From positions 2,232,001 to 2,296,000 of the forward strand of contig NZ_RJKL01000001.1 in assembly GCF_003751945.1 (NCBI RefSeq): a stretch of DNA of 64,000 bases, read 5' to 3'. Positions 18,358-27,834 of the stretch are shown here, piece by piece. Below the pieces are notes generated by a model that was not told the DNA's origin, searched no databases, and worked only from the letters and a program-made list of their open reading frames with translations. Position 1 is the stretch's first letter. Every line of letters begins with the position of its first letter. Made by a program: the position numbers and the translations under genes. The stretch is from Couchioplanes caeruleus (lineage in GTDB: Bacteria > Actinomycetota > Actinomycetes > Mycobacteriales > Micromonosporaceae).

Positions 18358-19820
18358 CGTCTCCCCACACCCCCCTTGTCAGCGGATGCCCGGTTACCCG
18401 CCTTGCGGGCGGAAGGGCGCGAAGGACCCGGCCGCCGCGGCGGAGGGAGCGGCGGCAGCGGAGCCCACACTAGTCGTACCCACCGGGAGGGCGGACGGGC
18501 GTGCAGGGCTCGGGCGGCTTCGGGCTCGGCGCGGGCGAAGGAGGCGAGGATGCCGACGCCGGCCATCGTCACCACCAGCGCGCTGCCGCCTGCGGAGATG
18601 AACGGCAGCGGCAGGCCGGTGATCGGCAGCAGGCCGACCACGCCGCCGATGTTGATGACCGCCTGGGCGACCAGCCAGGTGGTGATGCCGGTCGCGGCGA
18701 GACGCCGGAACGGGTCCTCGACGCGGCGGGCGATCCGGAAGCCGGTGTACGCGAGCACCGCGAACAGCGCCACGATCACCATGCAGCCGACCACGCCCAG
18801 CTCCTCGGCGACCACCGCGAAGATGAAGTCGTTGTCGGCCGCGGGCAGCCAGTTCCACTTCAGGGCGCCCTTGCCGAGCCCCACGCCGAACCAGCCGCCC
18901 TCGTAGATGGCCGAGCGGCCCTGCAGGATCTGGTAGCAGAGGTCGAAGTCGCACTTTTCCGGCGACGTCAGGAACGTGGTCAGGCGCTGCAGCCGGTAGT
19001 TCGGCTCGCCCTCGGTGCCGGAGCCGGCGCCACGGGAGGCGGCGGCGATGAGCAGGCCGATGCCGGCGAGCCCGAGGACACCCAGCGCCGCGAACACCCG
19101 CAGCCGCACCCCGGCCGCCCAGAGCAGGCCGATGATCAGCGCCAGCAGGACCAGCATGGTGCCCAGGTCGTTGTAGCCGACCAGGACGAACATCAGGCCG
19201 ATCACGGGGAACAGCGGCATGGACAGCTCGCGCCAGTAGCCGAGCGACGCGCCCTTGCGGGCGATGACGTCGGCGCCCCAGAGCACCACGCCCAGCTTGG
19301 CGAGCTCGGAGGGCTGGATGCCGACCGGGCCGATGTAGAGCCACAGCAGCTCGGCGTGCAAGGGGCCGAGCGTCGGCTCCTTGAGGATCTCCACGGCCTT
19401 GAGGGCCATCAGGAAGTCCAGGAGGCCGAGCAGCACGACCGCGGCGCCGAGCACGTACACCCCGAGGAAACGCAGCGTGCCCGCCGGCAGGCGCTGGCAG
19501 ATCCAGAAGCCCACCAGGCCCAGCACGGCGAAGACCAACTGGTTGCGGACGGCGCCGAAGGCGCTGCCCTTCTCCGCGTACGCCATGACGCTGGTCGCGG
19601 AGAACACCATGGTCAGGCCGATCACCAGCAGCAGGACCGAGCTGGCGATCAGCAGGTAGTACGAGGACAGCGGCCGGGCGAGCAATCCGTGCACCGCGGG
19701 CAGCATCTGCTGGCTCAGCGTCTTGGGCCGTACCGGCGGCGGCGCGGGCTGCACGGTGGCGGCCGGCGACACGGTGACCGTGGTCCGGGTTTCTGGCTTG
19801 TCCTCCCCCATGCCCACCAT
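18354..19820 (-). CDS. ftsW: FtsW septal peptidoglycan glycosyltransferase (SEDS family)
   Basis: About 488 aa. SEDS-family polymerase that works with FtsI. Transmembrane helices begin near residue 50. GPVGIQPSELAKLG, YNDLGTMLVLL, a large loop ending in KWNWLPAADNDFIFAVVAEELG, and LPITGLPLPFISAGGSA are SEDS landmarks. The N-terminus is a Pro/Thr-rich cytoplasmic tail, and the C-terminus is basic. Three in-frame ATGs (19823, 19820, 19811) compete, none with a strong ribosome site, and a 14-bp hairpin (19829-19869) lies directly upstream. murD, usually between mraY and ftsW, is not present. Confidence 0.95.
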   Translation of the reverse strand: MVGMGEDKPETRTTVTVSPAATVQPAPPPVRPKTLSQQMLPAVHGLLARPLSSYYLLIASSVLLLVIGLTMVFSATSVMAYAEKGSAFGAVRNQLVFAVLGLVGFWICQRLPAGTLRFLGVYVLGAAVVLLGLLDFLMALKAVEILKEPTLGPLHAELLWLYIGPVGIQPSELAKLGVVLWGADVIARKGASLGYWRELSMPLFPVIGLMFVLVGYNDLGTMLVLLALIIGLLWAAGVRLRVFAALGVLGLAGIGLLIAAASRGAGSGTEGEPNYRLQRLTTFLTSPEKCDFDLCYQILQGRSAIYEGGWFGVGLGKGALKWNWLPAADNDFIFAVVAEELGVVGCMVIVALFAVLAYTGFRIARRVEDPFRRLAATGITTWLVAQAVINIGGVVGLLPITGLPLPFISAGGSALVVTMAGVGILASFARAEPEAARALHARPPSRWVRLVWAPLPPLPPPRRPGPSRPSARKAGNRASADKGGVGRR

Positions 19821-19828
19821 CATGGTGG

Positions 19829-19869
19829 CGCGACACGCCACGCCTCGGATAACGCCGTGGCGTGTCGCG
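19829..19869 (-). terminator. 14-bp perfect inverted repeat between mraY and ftsW
   Basis: Arms CGCGACACGCCACG (19829-19842) and its exact complement (19856-19869) flank a 13-nt loop. It starts 6 nt past the mraY stop and ends about 6 nt before the earliest ftsW start, where murD normally sits. There is no T-run, so it could terminate, attenuate, sequester the ftsW start, or be a rearrangement scar. Confidence 0.6.
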
Positions 19870-19875
19870 GGAGAT

Positions 19876-20973
19876 CTATCCCATGACGCGCAGGAAGTCG
19901 CTGTAGAACAGCCCCAGTCCGATCGCGACGCAGATACCGGCGACGATCCAGAAGCGGACCACGATATTGACCTCGCTCCAGCCCGCCAGCTCGAAGTGGT
20001 GCTGCAGCGGCGACATCCGGAAGACCCGCTTGCCCGTGGTCTTGAACGAGATGATCTGGATGACGACGGACATCGTGATGATGACGAACAGGCCGCCGAT
20101 GATGATCGACAGCAGCGTGGTGCGGGTCGCCATGGCGAGGCCGCCGATGAGCCCACCCAGGCCCAGGGCGCCCGTGTCACCCATGAAGATCCGCGCCGGG
20201 GACGTGTTCCACCAGAGGAAGCCGACACAGGCGCCGGCCGCGGCCGAGGCGATCAGGGCGACCTCCAGTGGGTCGCGCACCTCATAGCAGTAGTTTCCCG
20301 TGTACGCGGTGTCGCCGCACCAGTGGCGGTACTGCCAGAATCCGATCAGCGCGTACGCCCCCAGCACCAGGATCGACGCGCCGGTGGCCAGGCCGTCGAG
20401 GCCGTCGGTCAGGTTCACGCCGTTCGACATCGACATGATGACGAAGACGAAGACGATGACCGACCCGACCTTGCCGACGTCGAGGAAGCTGATGTCGCGG
20501 ATGAACGAGATGTGCTCGCTCGCCACGGTCTGCCCGTTGGTGCTCGGCACGTAGAGCGCCGCGACGCCGAGGCCGCCGCCGACCAGGAGCTGCCCGAGCA
20601 GCTTGCCCTTGGCGCTCAACCCTCCGGAGTGCCGCTTGCGCACCTTGAGGAAGTCGTCGAGGAAGCCGACGGCGCCGCAGAAGACGAACAGGCCGAGCAG
20701 CACCAGACCCGTCATGGTCGGATCGACCTGGGCGATCTGCTGCGACGGCAGCGTGGTCAGGGCGATGTGCCCGGCCACGTACGCCAGCACGGTCGCGACG
20801 ATGAACGCCACGCCGCCCATCGTGGGGGTGCCCTGCTTGCCCTGGTGGCTGGCCGGTCCGACGGCGCGGATCGGCTGGCCCGCCTTCAGCGCGGTGAACA
20901 CGCGGATGGCGACCGGGGTGATGAACAGCGAGATGATGAACGCGACCGCGGCCGCGACGATGACTGCCCTCAC
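19876..20973 (-). CDS. mraY: Phospho-MurNAc-pentapeptide transferase
   Basis: 365 aa. Polytopic enzyme that makes lipid I from UDP-MurNAc-pentapeptide and undecaprenyl phosphate. [43 protein letters not shown] and [12 protein letters not shown] carry the catalytic Asp and Mg/phosphate ligands. [13 protein letters not shown] is the conserved cytoplasmic loop. The GTG at 20973 overlaps the stop of the 45-codon murF remnant as GTGA, so it stays coupled to murE through that remnant. It ends in TAG at 19876. Confidence 0.97.
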   Translation of the reverse strand: MRAVIVAAAVAFIISLFITPVAIRVFTALKAGQPIRAVGPASHQGKQGTPTMGGVAFIVATVLAYVAGHIALTTLPSQQIAQVDPTMTGLVLLGLFVFCGAVGFLDDFLKVRKRHSGGLSAKGKLLGQLLVGGGLGVAALYVPSTNGQTVASEHISFIRDISFLDVGKVGSVIVFVFVIMSMSNGVNLTDGLDGLATGASILVLGAYALIGFWQYRHWCGDTAYTGNYCYEVRDPLEVALIASAAAGACVGFLWWNTSPARIFMGDTGALGLGGLIGGLAMATRTTLLSIIIGGLFVIITMSVVIQIISFKTTGKRVFRMSPLQHHFELAGWSEVNIVVRFWIVAGICVAIGLGLFYSDFLRVMG

Positions 20974-21107
20974 GGGCTTACCTCCTCGGCGGCCGCATGC
21001 ACGCGCAACGCATCGGCCACCTCCCACGTGCGGTAGCGCGAACCCTGGACCAGCACCACGTCGTCGGGGCGCGGGCCGGCGGCCTCGCCCGGCGTCATAC
21101 GGATCAC
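20970..21107 (-). pseudogene. murF: 45-codon in-frame remnant of murF between murE and mraY
   Basis: GTG at 21107 overlaps the murE stop (GTGA), and TGA at 20970 overlaps the mraY start (GTGA). The product opens [11 protein letters not shown], which can be laid against a MurF N-terminus (MI-x-MTLAEIA). It continues [20 protein letters not shown], which matches the MurF C-terminus (PGDVVLVKGSR...). About 400 codons, including the ATP loop, UDP-substrate domain and central domain, are missing. The KGSR lysine is Gln here. Both gene junctions survive, so this is an internal in-frame collapse rather than loss of an end. It cannot be an active ligase. It may persist only to keep ribosomes moving from murE to mraY. 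Confidence 0.75.
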
Positions 21108-22618
21108 GCGGCACCGCCCAGGCGCCCGGCCAGCGCGGCGGCGAGCTCGATCCGGTCGTCGAACGGCAGCACCGAGCCGTTCACCTCCTGGCCTCGTTCG
21201 TGTCCCTTGCCGAGGACGGCCACGACGTCGCCGGGACCGGCCAGCCGTACCGCCTCGTCGATGGCGGCCCGGCGGCCCGCCACCTCGATGATCTTCGTCG
21301 ACGCGCCGGCCTGTTCGGCGCCCCGGCGGACCGCGGCGCGCACTGCGGCCGGATCCTCGGTCCGCGGATTGTCATCGGTGATCACCACGATGTCCGCGCC
21401 GCGAGCCGCGGCCGCGCCCATCAGCGGCCGCTTGCCGCGGTCGCGGTCGCCGCCGGCGCCGATGACGCAGACCAGCGCCCCGCCGCGGGCCGAGGCGACC
21501 TCACGCAGGGCGGTCAGCGCGGCAACGACCGCGTCCGGCTTGTGCGCGTAGTCGACGACGCCGGTCACGTCGCCCGGCGAGTGGACCCGCTCGAGGCGGC
21601 CCGGCACACCGGGACAGGCGGCGATGCCGCGCGCGGCGACCCGCGGGGCGATGCCGGCCGCGACCAGGACGGCGAGCGCGAGCAGCGCGTTGGCGACGTT
21701 GTGCCGCCCGGGCAGCGCCACCCCCGCCGGCACGGCCCCGCCCGGGCCGTGCGCGGTGAACCGCTGCCCGGTGGCGTCGCCGGTGATGCCGGTCGCGTAC
21801 CAGGTGGCCGCCGTGTCGCCGGACGCCGAGTAGCCGATGGTGTCCGGCTTGGTGAGCGGTAGGAGCGCCGGGTCGTCGGCGTTGAGCACCTCGAAGCGGC
21901 AGCGGCCGTCGAAGAGCTTCGCCTTGGCGGCGAAGTAGTCCTCCGCGCTGGCGTGGAAGTCGAGGTGGTCCTGGCCGAAGTTGGTGTACCCGCCGACGGT
22001 GAAGCGGACGCCGCCGACCCGGCCCAGGGCCAGCGCGTGACTGGACACCTCCATCACCACCGCGGTGACCCCGCGCTCGACGGCGACGGCGAGCATGGCG
22101 TGCAGGTCGGTGGCCTCCGGGGTGGTCCGGGCGCTCTTCACCGACAGGTCGCCGAGGCGGGTCTCCACCGTGCCGATCAGCCCGGTCGTCAGCCCGGCGG
22201 CGCGCAGGCCCGCGTCGGCCAGGTACGCCGTGCTGGTCTTGCCCGCCGTGCCGGTCAGCCCGATGACGGTCAGCTTCGCGGACGGGTCGCCGTAGATCGC
22301 GGAGGCCGTCTTGCCGAGCACCGCGCGCGGGTCGGGCACCGCCAGCACGGGCAGCCCCGCGGCGGCCGCGGTGTCGCGCCCGGCCGGGTCGGTCAGCACG
22401 GCGGTGGCGCCCGCCCGGGCCGCGGCGCCGGCGAACTCGACGCCGTGACGGTGGGTGCCGGGCAGGGCGGCGTACAGGTCGCCGGGTCGCACCTCGCCGC
22501 TGGCGTGGGTCACGCCGGTGACCGTGGCGTCCGTGCCGGCCAGCTCCGCGTCGACCAGCGCCGCGAGGTCGGCCAGCCGGGACGACCGGGCGGTCTGGGG
22601 ACGGGGAATGCCGGACAC
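21104..22618 (-). CDS. murE: UDP-MurNAc-tripeptide synthetase (meso-DAP adding)
   Basis: 504 aa. Adds the third residue to UDP-MurNAc-L-Ala-D-Glu. The ATP loop is [20 protein letters not shown] and the [12 protein letters not shown] carbamoyl-lysine region are typical. DNPRTED is the DNPR motif that selects meso-diaminopimelate, as expected for this group. The C-terminal GKGHERGQ is present. The start at 22618 is preceded by the ftsI stop (about 55 nt away). The stop overlaps the murF remnant by 4 nt. Confidence 0.96.
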   Translation of the reverse strand: MSGIPRPQTARSSRLADLAALVDAELAGTDATVTGVTHASGEVRPGDLYAALPGTHRHGVEFAGAAARAGATAVLTDPAGRDTAAAAGLPVLAVPDPRAVLGKTASAIYGDPSAKLTVIGLTGTAGKTSTAYLADAGLRAAGLTTGLIGTVETRLGDLSVKSARTTPEATDLHAMLAVAVERGVTAVVMEVSSHALALGRVGGVRFTVGGYTNFGQDHLDFHASAEDYFAAKAKLFDGRCRFEVLNADDPALLPLTKPDTIGYSASGDTAATWYATGITGDATGQRFTAHGPGGAVPAGVALPGRHNVANALLALAVLVAAGIAPRVAARGIAACPGVPGRLERVHSPGDVTGVVDYAHKPDAVVAALTALREVASARGGALVCVIGAGGDRDRGKRPLMGAAAARGADIVVITDDNPRTEDPAAVRAAVRRGAEQAGASTKIIEVAGRRAAIDEAVRLAGPGDVVAVLGKGHERGQEVNGSVLPFDDRIELAAALAGRLGGAA

Positions 22619-22673
22619 GGCGTCAGACCCTACCCGGTCAGGTGGACCCGGCGGCGAACCCCATCCGCGTGGC

Positions 22674-25142
22674 TCACTCCTTCCACCGGAACGTCGGCGG
22701 CTTCGTGCCCGAGGGCGGTACCCGATAGTGCAGCAGCGCCGAACCCATCATCTTGCTGAAGGCCGGCGCGGCGATGACGCCGCCGGTGCCGTTCGGCACG
22801 TCGGCGAAGACGCCGACGACGAAGCGCGGCTTCTCGGCCGGCGCCATGCCGATGAACGACCCGGCGTTGTGGTTCGTGTACTGGCCGTCGACCAGCAGGC
22901 TGCCCGTGCCGGTCTTGCCGGAGACCCGGTAGCCGTCGACCTTGGCCGCCGAACCGGTGGCGCCCTTGGAGTCGACGACCGCCTCCATCATCTCGCGCAG
23001 GTCGCGGGCCACCTGGGTGTCGAGCACCCGGTGCGTCTCCGGGGGCGCGGCCGGGGTGACCGTTCCGTCCCGGCCGGAGATGGTGGCCTTGATCAGGTGC
23101 GGCTGGATGTAGACGCCGTCGTTGGCGATCGCGCCGTAGCCGGCGGCCATCTGCAGCAGCGTCGCGTCGACGCTGTGCCCGATCGGCACCGAGCCCCAGG
23201 CCGAACCGCTCCACTCGTCAGGATGCAGCAGCCGGCCGGACGCCTCCCCGGGCATGCCCTCGTTGGTAGGCCGGCCCAGCCCGAACTTCTGCTGGTACTC
23301 GTACAGCTTCTCCTTGCCTAGCTTCTGGGCGATGCGGATCGAGCCCACGTTGGACGAGTACGCCAGCACCTGCGGAATGCTGAGCTTCGTACCGTTCGGG
23401 AAGGGGTGCGTGTCGGTGAAGAGCCGGCCGCCGAGCCGCATCGCCCGGCCGACGGTGATGTCGGAGTTCTTGTCGACGAGGCCCTCCTGCATGGCCGCGC
23501 CGATGGTGAACGCCTTGTGCGTCGAGCCCGGGTCGGAGATCACGCTGGAGACCGCGTCCTCGCGCTCCTTCGGCGTGAAGTCGAACGGCTTCTGCGCGTT
23601 GTACGGCGGGTAGCTGGCCTGCGCGAGCACCTCGCCGGTCTGCACGTCCAGCACGATGGCGCCGGCGACCGTCGCGTTGATCTTCTCCATCCGCTGGCTG
23701 AGGTAGCGCTGCACCTCGAACTGCAGGTCCCGGTCGATGGTGAGCTGGATCGACGAGCCGGGCGCGGCCGGCGTCTCGCGGCGGTAGCCGCCGGGGATCT
23801 CCTTGGCGAGGTTGCCGCGGCCGGTCTCGTACACCTTGATGCCGTTGGTGCCGCGCAGCAGCTCGTCGTAGCGGGCCTCGATGCCCTCCAGCCCGGTGTG
23901 GTCCTCGCCGGTGAAACCGATCAGGTTCGCGGCCAGGTCCGCACCGGGGACGTCGCGACGCTCGTCGCGGCGGGACCCGATGCCGGCCAGGTTCAGCTTC
24001 TCGATCTTCTCCGCGACCGCGATGTCGACGCCGCGGGCGAGGAACTCGAAGCGGGAGGCGCCGCCGCCGGGGCGCTTCTTCTTCGCCATGAGCTGCACCA
24101 GCTCGGACTGCGGCACGCCGAGCAGCGGGGAGAGCTGGGCCGCCGCCTGAGTGGGATTCTCCACCAGCTCAGGATCGGCGTAGACGTAGCGGGCCTCGAC
24201 GCTGTGCGCCAGCACGGCGCCGGAGCGGTCCAGGATGCTGCCCCGCGGCGCCGGCAGCACGACCTCGGTCAGCCGGTTCTTCCGCTGCTCCAGCAGGCTC
24301 TGTGCCGCGGCCGGCGAGTCCATGACCTGCAGCACGACCAGCCGTACGCCGATCATCACGAACAGCGCGAGCGCCAGCACCGTGCCCAGCCGCAGCCGCC
24401 TGGCGCTGTTGGCCAGGCGCGGTGGCTCGGGCGCAACGACCGGCCTCAGGCGGCGGTCGGCGGTCCGCGGCGGCGCGGCGCCGGCCCGGGTCCCGCCCGC
24501 TCGACGTGGTCCCGGGGTGGAGGCGACGCGGCGTTCCCGTCCCGCATCGGTGCGCCCGGCGGTGGTCCGGCGCGCGGCCGGGCGCCCCCGGCCGGCACCC
24601 GCGGTCGTGCGTGTCGGCTCACCACGGCCGGCCTGGACGCGCCCGCGGTCCGCCGTGCTGCCGCGGCCGGTCTCCTTGCCGCCCCGGCCGGCCTCTCTGC
24701 CGGCCCGGCCACTCTCCTTGTCTGCACGGGCATCCCGGTCAGCGCGGGCGTCCCGTCCCCGGCCGGTGCCCCGGGTGCCGGCGTCATCCGGGTCACGACG
24801 GTTGCGTCCGCGGGTGCTCTCCTGTGCGCCACCGTCGTTGCGGCCACGCCGCTGCGGTGGCAGGTCCTCCTCGGCGTCACGGCGGCGTTCCGGCGCGGGG
24901 CGCCCGCCGTCGAGCACCTGCAGCGACGGACGGAACGGGTCGCTGGTGCGTCCGGCCCGCGGCGATCGGGTGCGCTGGTCGCCCTCGCGGACGGTCCGGC
25001 CGCGCGGGGTGTAGGCCCGCGCGTCCCCGATGCCGCCGAAGCCGCGGTCCGGCTCGCCGTCGCCGGGTGTCTGGTCCTGTGAAGAAGCGCCGCGCCGGGG
25101 CTGGGAGCCCCGGCGCGGCGTCTCGTCCGAGCGCGGCGTCAC
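22674..25142 (-). CDS. ftsI: Septal class B penicillin-binding protein FtsI/PBP3
   Basis: About 822 aa. Transpeptidase that crosslinks septal peptidoglycan. Residues 1-245 are an unusually long Arg/Gly/Asp-rich cytoplasmic tail. One transmembrane helix follows (about 252-273), then the pedestal domain (RGSILDRSGAVLAHS) and the transpeptidase. Active-site motifs are STHK (near 537), YSSN (near 594) and KTGT (near 743). No PASTA domain follows. The GTG at 25142 is 4 nt after the ftsL-like stop, with a weak ribosome site, so coupling is likely. The frame stays open upstream through the 15-bp repeats, but those codons belong to the ftsL-like gene in another frame. Confidence 0.94.
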   Translation of the reverse strand: MTPRSDETPRRGSQPRRGASSQDQTPGDGEPDRGFGGIGDARAYTPRGRTVREGDQRTRSPRAGRTSDPFRPSLQVLDGGRPAPERRRDAEEDLPPQRRGRNDGGAQESTRGRNRRDPDDAGTRGTGRGRDARADRDARADKESGRAGREAGRGGKETGRGSTADRGRVQAGRGEPTRTTAGAGRGRPAARRTTAGRTDAGRERRVASTPGPRRAGGTRAGAAPPRTADRRLRPVVAPEPPRLANSARRLRLGTVLALALFVMIGVRLVVLQVMDSPAAAQSLLEQRKNRLTEVVLPAPRGSILDRSGAVLAHSVEARYVYADPELVENPTQAAAQLSPLLGVPQSELVQLMAKKKRPGGGASRFEFLARGVDIAVAEKIEKLNLAGIGSRRDERRDVPGADLAANLIGFTGEDHTGLEGIEARYDELLRGTNGIKVYETGRGNLAKEIPGGYRRETPAAPGSSIQLTIDRDLQFEVQRYLSQRMEKINATVAGAIVLDVQTGEVLAQASYPPYNAQKPFDFTPKEREDAVSSVISDPGSTHKAFTIGAAMQEGLVDKNSDITVGRAMRLGGRLFTDTHPFPNGTKLSIPQVLAYSSNVGSIRIAQKLGKEKLYEYQQKFGLGRPTNEGMPGEASGRLLHPDEWSGSAWGSVPIGHSVDATLLQMAAGYGAIANDGVYIQPHLIKATISGRDGTVTPAAPPETHRVLDTQVARDLREMMEAVVDSKGATGSAAKVDGYRVSGKTGTGSLLVDGQYTNHNAGSFIGMAPAEKPRFVVGVFADVPNGTGGVIAAPAFSKMMGSALLHYRVPPSGTKPPTFRWKE

Positions 25143-25146
25143 CGCG

Positions 25147-25986
25147 CTACTGCCCGGCTGCGGGAAGCGTGCCCTGACCCGGCACAGCCTGACCCGGCAC
25201 AGCCTGACCCGGCACAGCCTGACCCGGCACAGCCTGACCCGGCACAGCCTGACCCGGCACAGCCTGACCCGGCACAGCCTGACCCGGCACAGCCTGACCC
25301 GGCACAGCCTGACCCGGCACAGCCTGACCCGGCACACCGGCCGGGTTGGCGGCGCCCGGCGTCACGTCCCGGGTGGTGGCGTCCTGGGTGGACGTGCCCG
25401 GCCGCGCCGGGGACGCGTTCTTCTCCGCGGTCGTGGCGGCGGTGGCCGGGTCCTGGGCGGTCACGGCCCTGGGTCCGCTGCCCGGCTTCATCACGCCGAA
25501 CACCTTGCCGTCGGGCATCCGCAGGTAGGCCGGCGAGTCGGCCTTGACCAGGCCGAGCCGCCGCGCGGCCACATCCAGGTTGCCCGGCATGTTGTTGGCC
25601 GCGATCTCGTTCTCCAGCGCCTGCTGCCGCGCGTTCAGCTCGGCCTGCCGCTTCTCCAGCGTGTCGAGCTCGAACGAGTTCTCCGCCGTCTTGGTGTTGA
25701 TCAGCAGGACGCCCAGCACGCCGGCCACGACGACCGCCACGACCAGCGCGATGAACGGCGCCCGCGGCGCGTTGATCGGTGCGGGCGGCGCGACCCGCAG
25801 GCGCGGCGCCGCGGCCGTCTCCCGCTGCTGCTCGGCGTCGAGCTTCAGCGCGGTGGTTCCCTGGATCGGGAACTGGCGCGCCCCCCGCGCCGTTCCCTTC
25901 GTGCCGGCCGGCGTACGCCGGCCCTTCTCCGCCCGCTCCGCGGTCCGGCCCCCCGACCGCGGCGCAGCGCTCGTGCGCTCGCTCAA
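25147..25986 (-). CDS. ftsL: FtsL-like divisome protein with VPGQA repeat tail
   Basis: 279 aa. Basic cytoplasmic N-terminus (1-75), one transmembrane helix (about 77-97), then a leucine-rich coiled coil (about 104-130, [19 protein letters not shown]) and an [17 protein letters not shown] segment. This is the FtsL/DivIC-type bitopic layout, placed between rsmH and ftsI as usual. The extracytoplasmic C-terminus is unusual: after a Thr/Ala/Pro linker, residues about 217-271 are 11 tandem VPGQ[A/G] pentapeptides, encoded by near-perfect 15-nt repeats. The start overlaps the rsmH stop as ATGA. Relatives are often annotated septum formation initiator; the exact orthology (FtsL or DivIC) is unsure. 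Confidence 0.85.
   Translation of the reverse strand: MSERTSAAPRSGGRTAERAEKGRRTPAGTKGTARGARQFPIQGTTALKLDAEQQRETAAAPRLRVAPPAPINAPRAPFIALVVAVVVAGVLGVLLINTKTAENSFELDTLEKRQAELNARQQALENEIAANNMPGNLDVAARRLGLVKADSPAYLRMPDGKVFGVMKPGSGPRAVTAQDPATAATTAEKNASPARPGTSTQDATTRDVTPGAANPAGVPGQAVPGQAVPGQAVPGQAVPGQAVPGQAVPGQAVPGQAVPGQAVPGQAVPGQGTLPAAGQ
25173..25337 (-). repeat. 15-bp tandem repeat, 11 copies (codes VPGQA)
   Basis: Eleven head-to-tail copies of cctgacccggcacag (plus strand), identical except at the last base or two. They are read as VPGQA in the ftsL-like frame. The unit length of 15 keeps all frames open on both strands, which creates long false ORFs. The identity implies recent expansion and likely copy-number variation among strains. 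Confidence 0.97.
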
Positions 25987-27050
25987 TGCCCCTCCCCCTC
26001 CTGGTGTTCCCCCGGGCGTCGCCGCCCTCGTCCCCCGTGCACGGACATCCGGGGCCGTTCGCGGGCGGCCCCTCGTCCCTGGTCTCGTTCCTCGATCCGT
26101 TCCGCGGCGCGCAGTTTCACCGACGCCGCGCGCGGGTTCTCCGCCACCTCCGCCGCCGTGGGCGGCTCCGAACCGCGGGTCAGCAATCGCAGGCTCGGCC
26201 CCGTCCCGGGCAGCTCGACCGGCAGATCGATCGGCCCGGTGCTACGCGCCCTCTCGGCCAGGGCACGCTTGACGATCCGGTCCTCCAATGACTGATACGA
26301 CATGACGACAAGGCGCCCTTTCGGGGCCAGTAGGTCCAGCGCGGACGGTACCGCCGACTCGAGCGCGGTGAGCTCCGCATTTACCTCAATACGTAGTGCC
26401 TGAAACGTTCTTTTGGCGGGATTGCCACCCGTTCGCCGCGCGGCGGCCGGGATGGCGTCCCGGACCAGGTCCGCGAGCCGGGCAGAGGAGACGATCCGGG
26501 CCTTCGCCCGCTCGCGCACGATCGCCGAGACGATGCGCTGCGCGAACTTCTCCTCGCCGTACACCCGCAGGATCCGGACGAGCTCGCCCGGCTCGTAGCC
26601 GTTGACGACCTCCTCCGCGGTGATGCCCCGCGACTGGTCCATCCGCATGTCGAGCGGCGCGTCCTTGGCGTACGCGAAGCCGCGGTCCGCCTCGTCGAGC
26701 TGCAACGAGGACACGCCCAGGTCGAACAGCCCACTGTGGAAGACCGGGCGGCCGAGATCCGAGAGGACTTCGGGAAGCTCGTCGTACACGGCGTGGACCA
26801 GATGGATACGGCCGGCGAAGCGCTGGAGCCGGTGCCGGGAGTGCGCCAGCGCCTCCTGATCCCGGTCGAGTCCGATGAGGACCACGGCCGGGTGCCGCTC
26901 CAGGACGGCCTCGGCGTGCCCGCCCAGGCCGAGCGTGAAGTCGACGTGCACCGCACCGGGACGGTCGAGCGCGGGGGCGAGCAGCTCGAGGCAGCGCTCG
27001 AGCAGCACCGGCACGTGCGTGCCGCGAAGCTCCCCCATGTCGACCCCCAT
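25983..27050 (-). CDS. rsmH: 16S rRNA m4C1402 methyltransferase RsmH (MraW)
   Basis: About 355 aa. SAM-dependent methyltransferase of the ribosomal P site. [15 protein letters not shown] opens the fold; [15 protein letters not shown] is the SAM motif, followed by [21 protein letters not shown] and [14 protein letters not shown], all characteristic. Start: ATG at 27050 ([10 protein letters not shown]) with GCAGGGGCG upstream; ATG at 27038 is an alternative. It ends in an ATGA overlap with the ftsL-like gene. The tail after residue 320 is a basic low-complexity extension. Confidence 0.96.
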   Translation of the reverse strand: MGVDMGELRGTHVPVLLERCLELLAPALDRPGAVHVDFTLGLGGHAEAVLERHPAVVLIGLDRDQEALAHSRHRLQRFAGRIHLVHAVYDELPEVLSDLGRPVFHSGLFDLGVSSLQLDEADRGFAYAKDAPLDMRMDQSRGITAEEVVNGYEPGELVRILRVYGEEKFAQRIVSAIVRERAKARIVSSARLADLVRDAIPAAARRTGGNPAKRTFQALRIEVNAELTALESAVPSALDLLAPKGRLVVMSYQSLEDRIVKRALAERARSTGPIDLPVELPGTGPSLRLLTRGSEPPTAAEVAENPRAASVKLRAAERIEERDQGRGAARERPRMSVHGGRGRRRPGEHQEGEGH

Positions 27051-27277
27051 CGCCCCTGCACTTTCCCGCGCGCCACGCGGCCGACCTTTTGATCCGTATC
27101 CGATCGTCTTCCGTACCGCCAGATCCCCATCCGCTCGTGCCCGTTGCCATCGGGCGCGCCCCACCGGACACACGCCTGGCACCGGGGAAGAGGCGCCAGG
27201 AGCGGGAGCGGCTGGAGATCTCGCAGTACGGCGGCAGCGACGTCCGGACCACCTCGGCGGCCGACAGGTAACGACGC
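27051..27277. other. mraZ-rsmH spacer
   Basis: About 227 nt without a convincing gene or strong hairpin. An AT-richer patch (minus strand gatcggatacggatcaaaag, about 27085-27105) just upstream of rsmH could hold a second promoter. No consensus pair is clear. Confidence 0.3.
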
Positions 27278-27709
27278 CTACAGTCCGCCGGGCAGCACCC
27301 CCTCCTCGATGTCGGCGAAGTCGTCCTCGCTCGCCGAGAGGTACTGCTCCCAGGACTGTCTGTCCCAGATCTCCACCCGTGTGCTCGCCCCGATCACCAC
27401 GAGCTCACGGTCGAGAGCCGCGTATTCCCGCAGGTGCGCCGGGATGGTGACCCGGCCCTGCTTGTCGGGGATCTCGTCGTGCGCGCTGGCGAAGAACACC
27501 CGGCTGTAGGCCCGGGCGGCCTTGTGGGTGACCGGCTGGTCCCGCAACTGCCCCGCGATCCGCTGGAACTCCGGCATCGGGAACACATACAGGCAGCGCT
27601 CCTGCCCCTTGGTGATCACGACACCTCCCGCCAGCTCGTCCCGGAACTTCGCCGGAAGGATCAGCCGGCCCTTGTCGTCCAGGCGCGGGGTGTGCGTGCC
27701 GAGGAACAT
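27278..27709 (-). CDS. mraZ: MraZ transcriptional regulator of the dcw cluster
   Basis: 143 aa with two AbrB-like SpoVT halves: [26 protein letters not shown], and later [20 protein letters not shown]. It forms a ring that binds tandem TGG-type repeats upstream of its own gene and represses the cluster. Such repeats are present at 27800-27834. The ATG at 27709 has AAGGGGGG upstream. It is the first gene of the division cluster. Confidence 0.97.
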   Translation of the reverse strand: MFLGTHTPRLDDKGRLILPAKFRDELAGGVVITKGQERCLYVFPMPEFQRIAGQLRDQPVTHKAARAYSRVFFASAHDEIPDKQGRVTIPAHLREYAALDRELVVIGASTRVEIWDRQSWEQYLSASEDDFADIEEGVLPGGL

Positions 27710-27799
27710 CGGCCGACCCCCCTTGCCCTGTGGCGCCGCTTCTCGAATGGCTCAGCGCGGTCCGCCGGTTCGCTCGGGCCGGCAGGCCCGGTCCGGCCC

Positions 27800-27834
27800 T
27801 GCCACTGCGCTCCACTCTACTCCACTTCCCTCCA
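27800..27834 (-). promoter_or_regulatory. MraZ operator: four TGG[A/C][G/A] repeats at 10-nt spacing
   Basis: Minus-strand reading gives TGGAG at 27834-27830, 27824-27820 and 27814-27810, then TGGCA at 27804-27800, each exactly 10 nt apart, one helical turn. This is the arrangement known for MraZ binding sites. The repeats overlap the proposed mraZ promoter. Confidence 0.85.

Noticed and set aside
22674..25337. ftsI extended upstream through a CRVRL repeat to 25337
   Set aside because: The added codons are the out-of-frame reading of the VPGQA repeat in the ftsL-like gene; the GTG at 25142, just after that gene's stop, is the better start.
25173..25337. CRISPR-like array
   Set aside because: The 15-bp units are directly adjacent with no spacers and are in frame within a protein.
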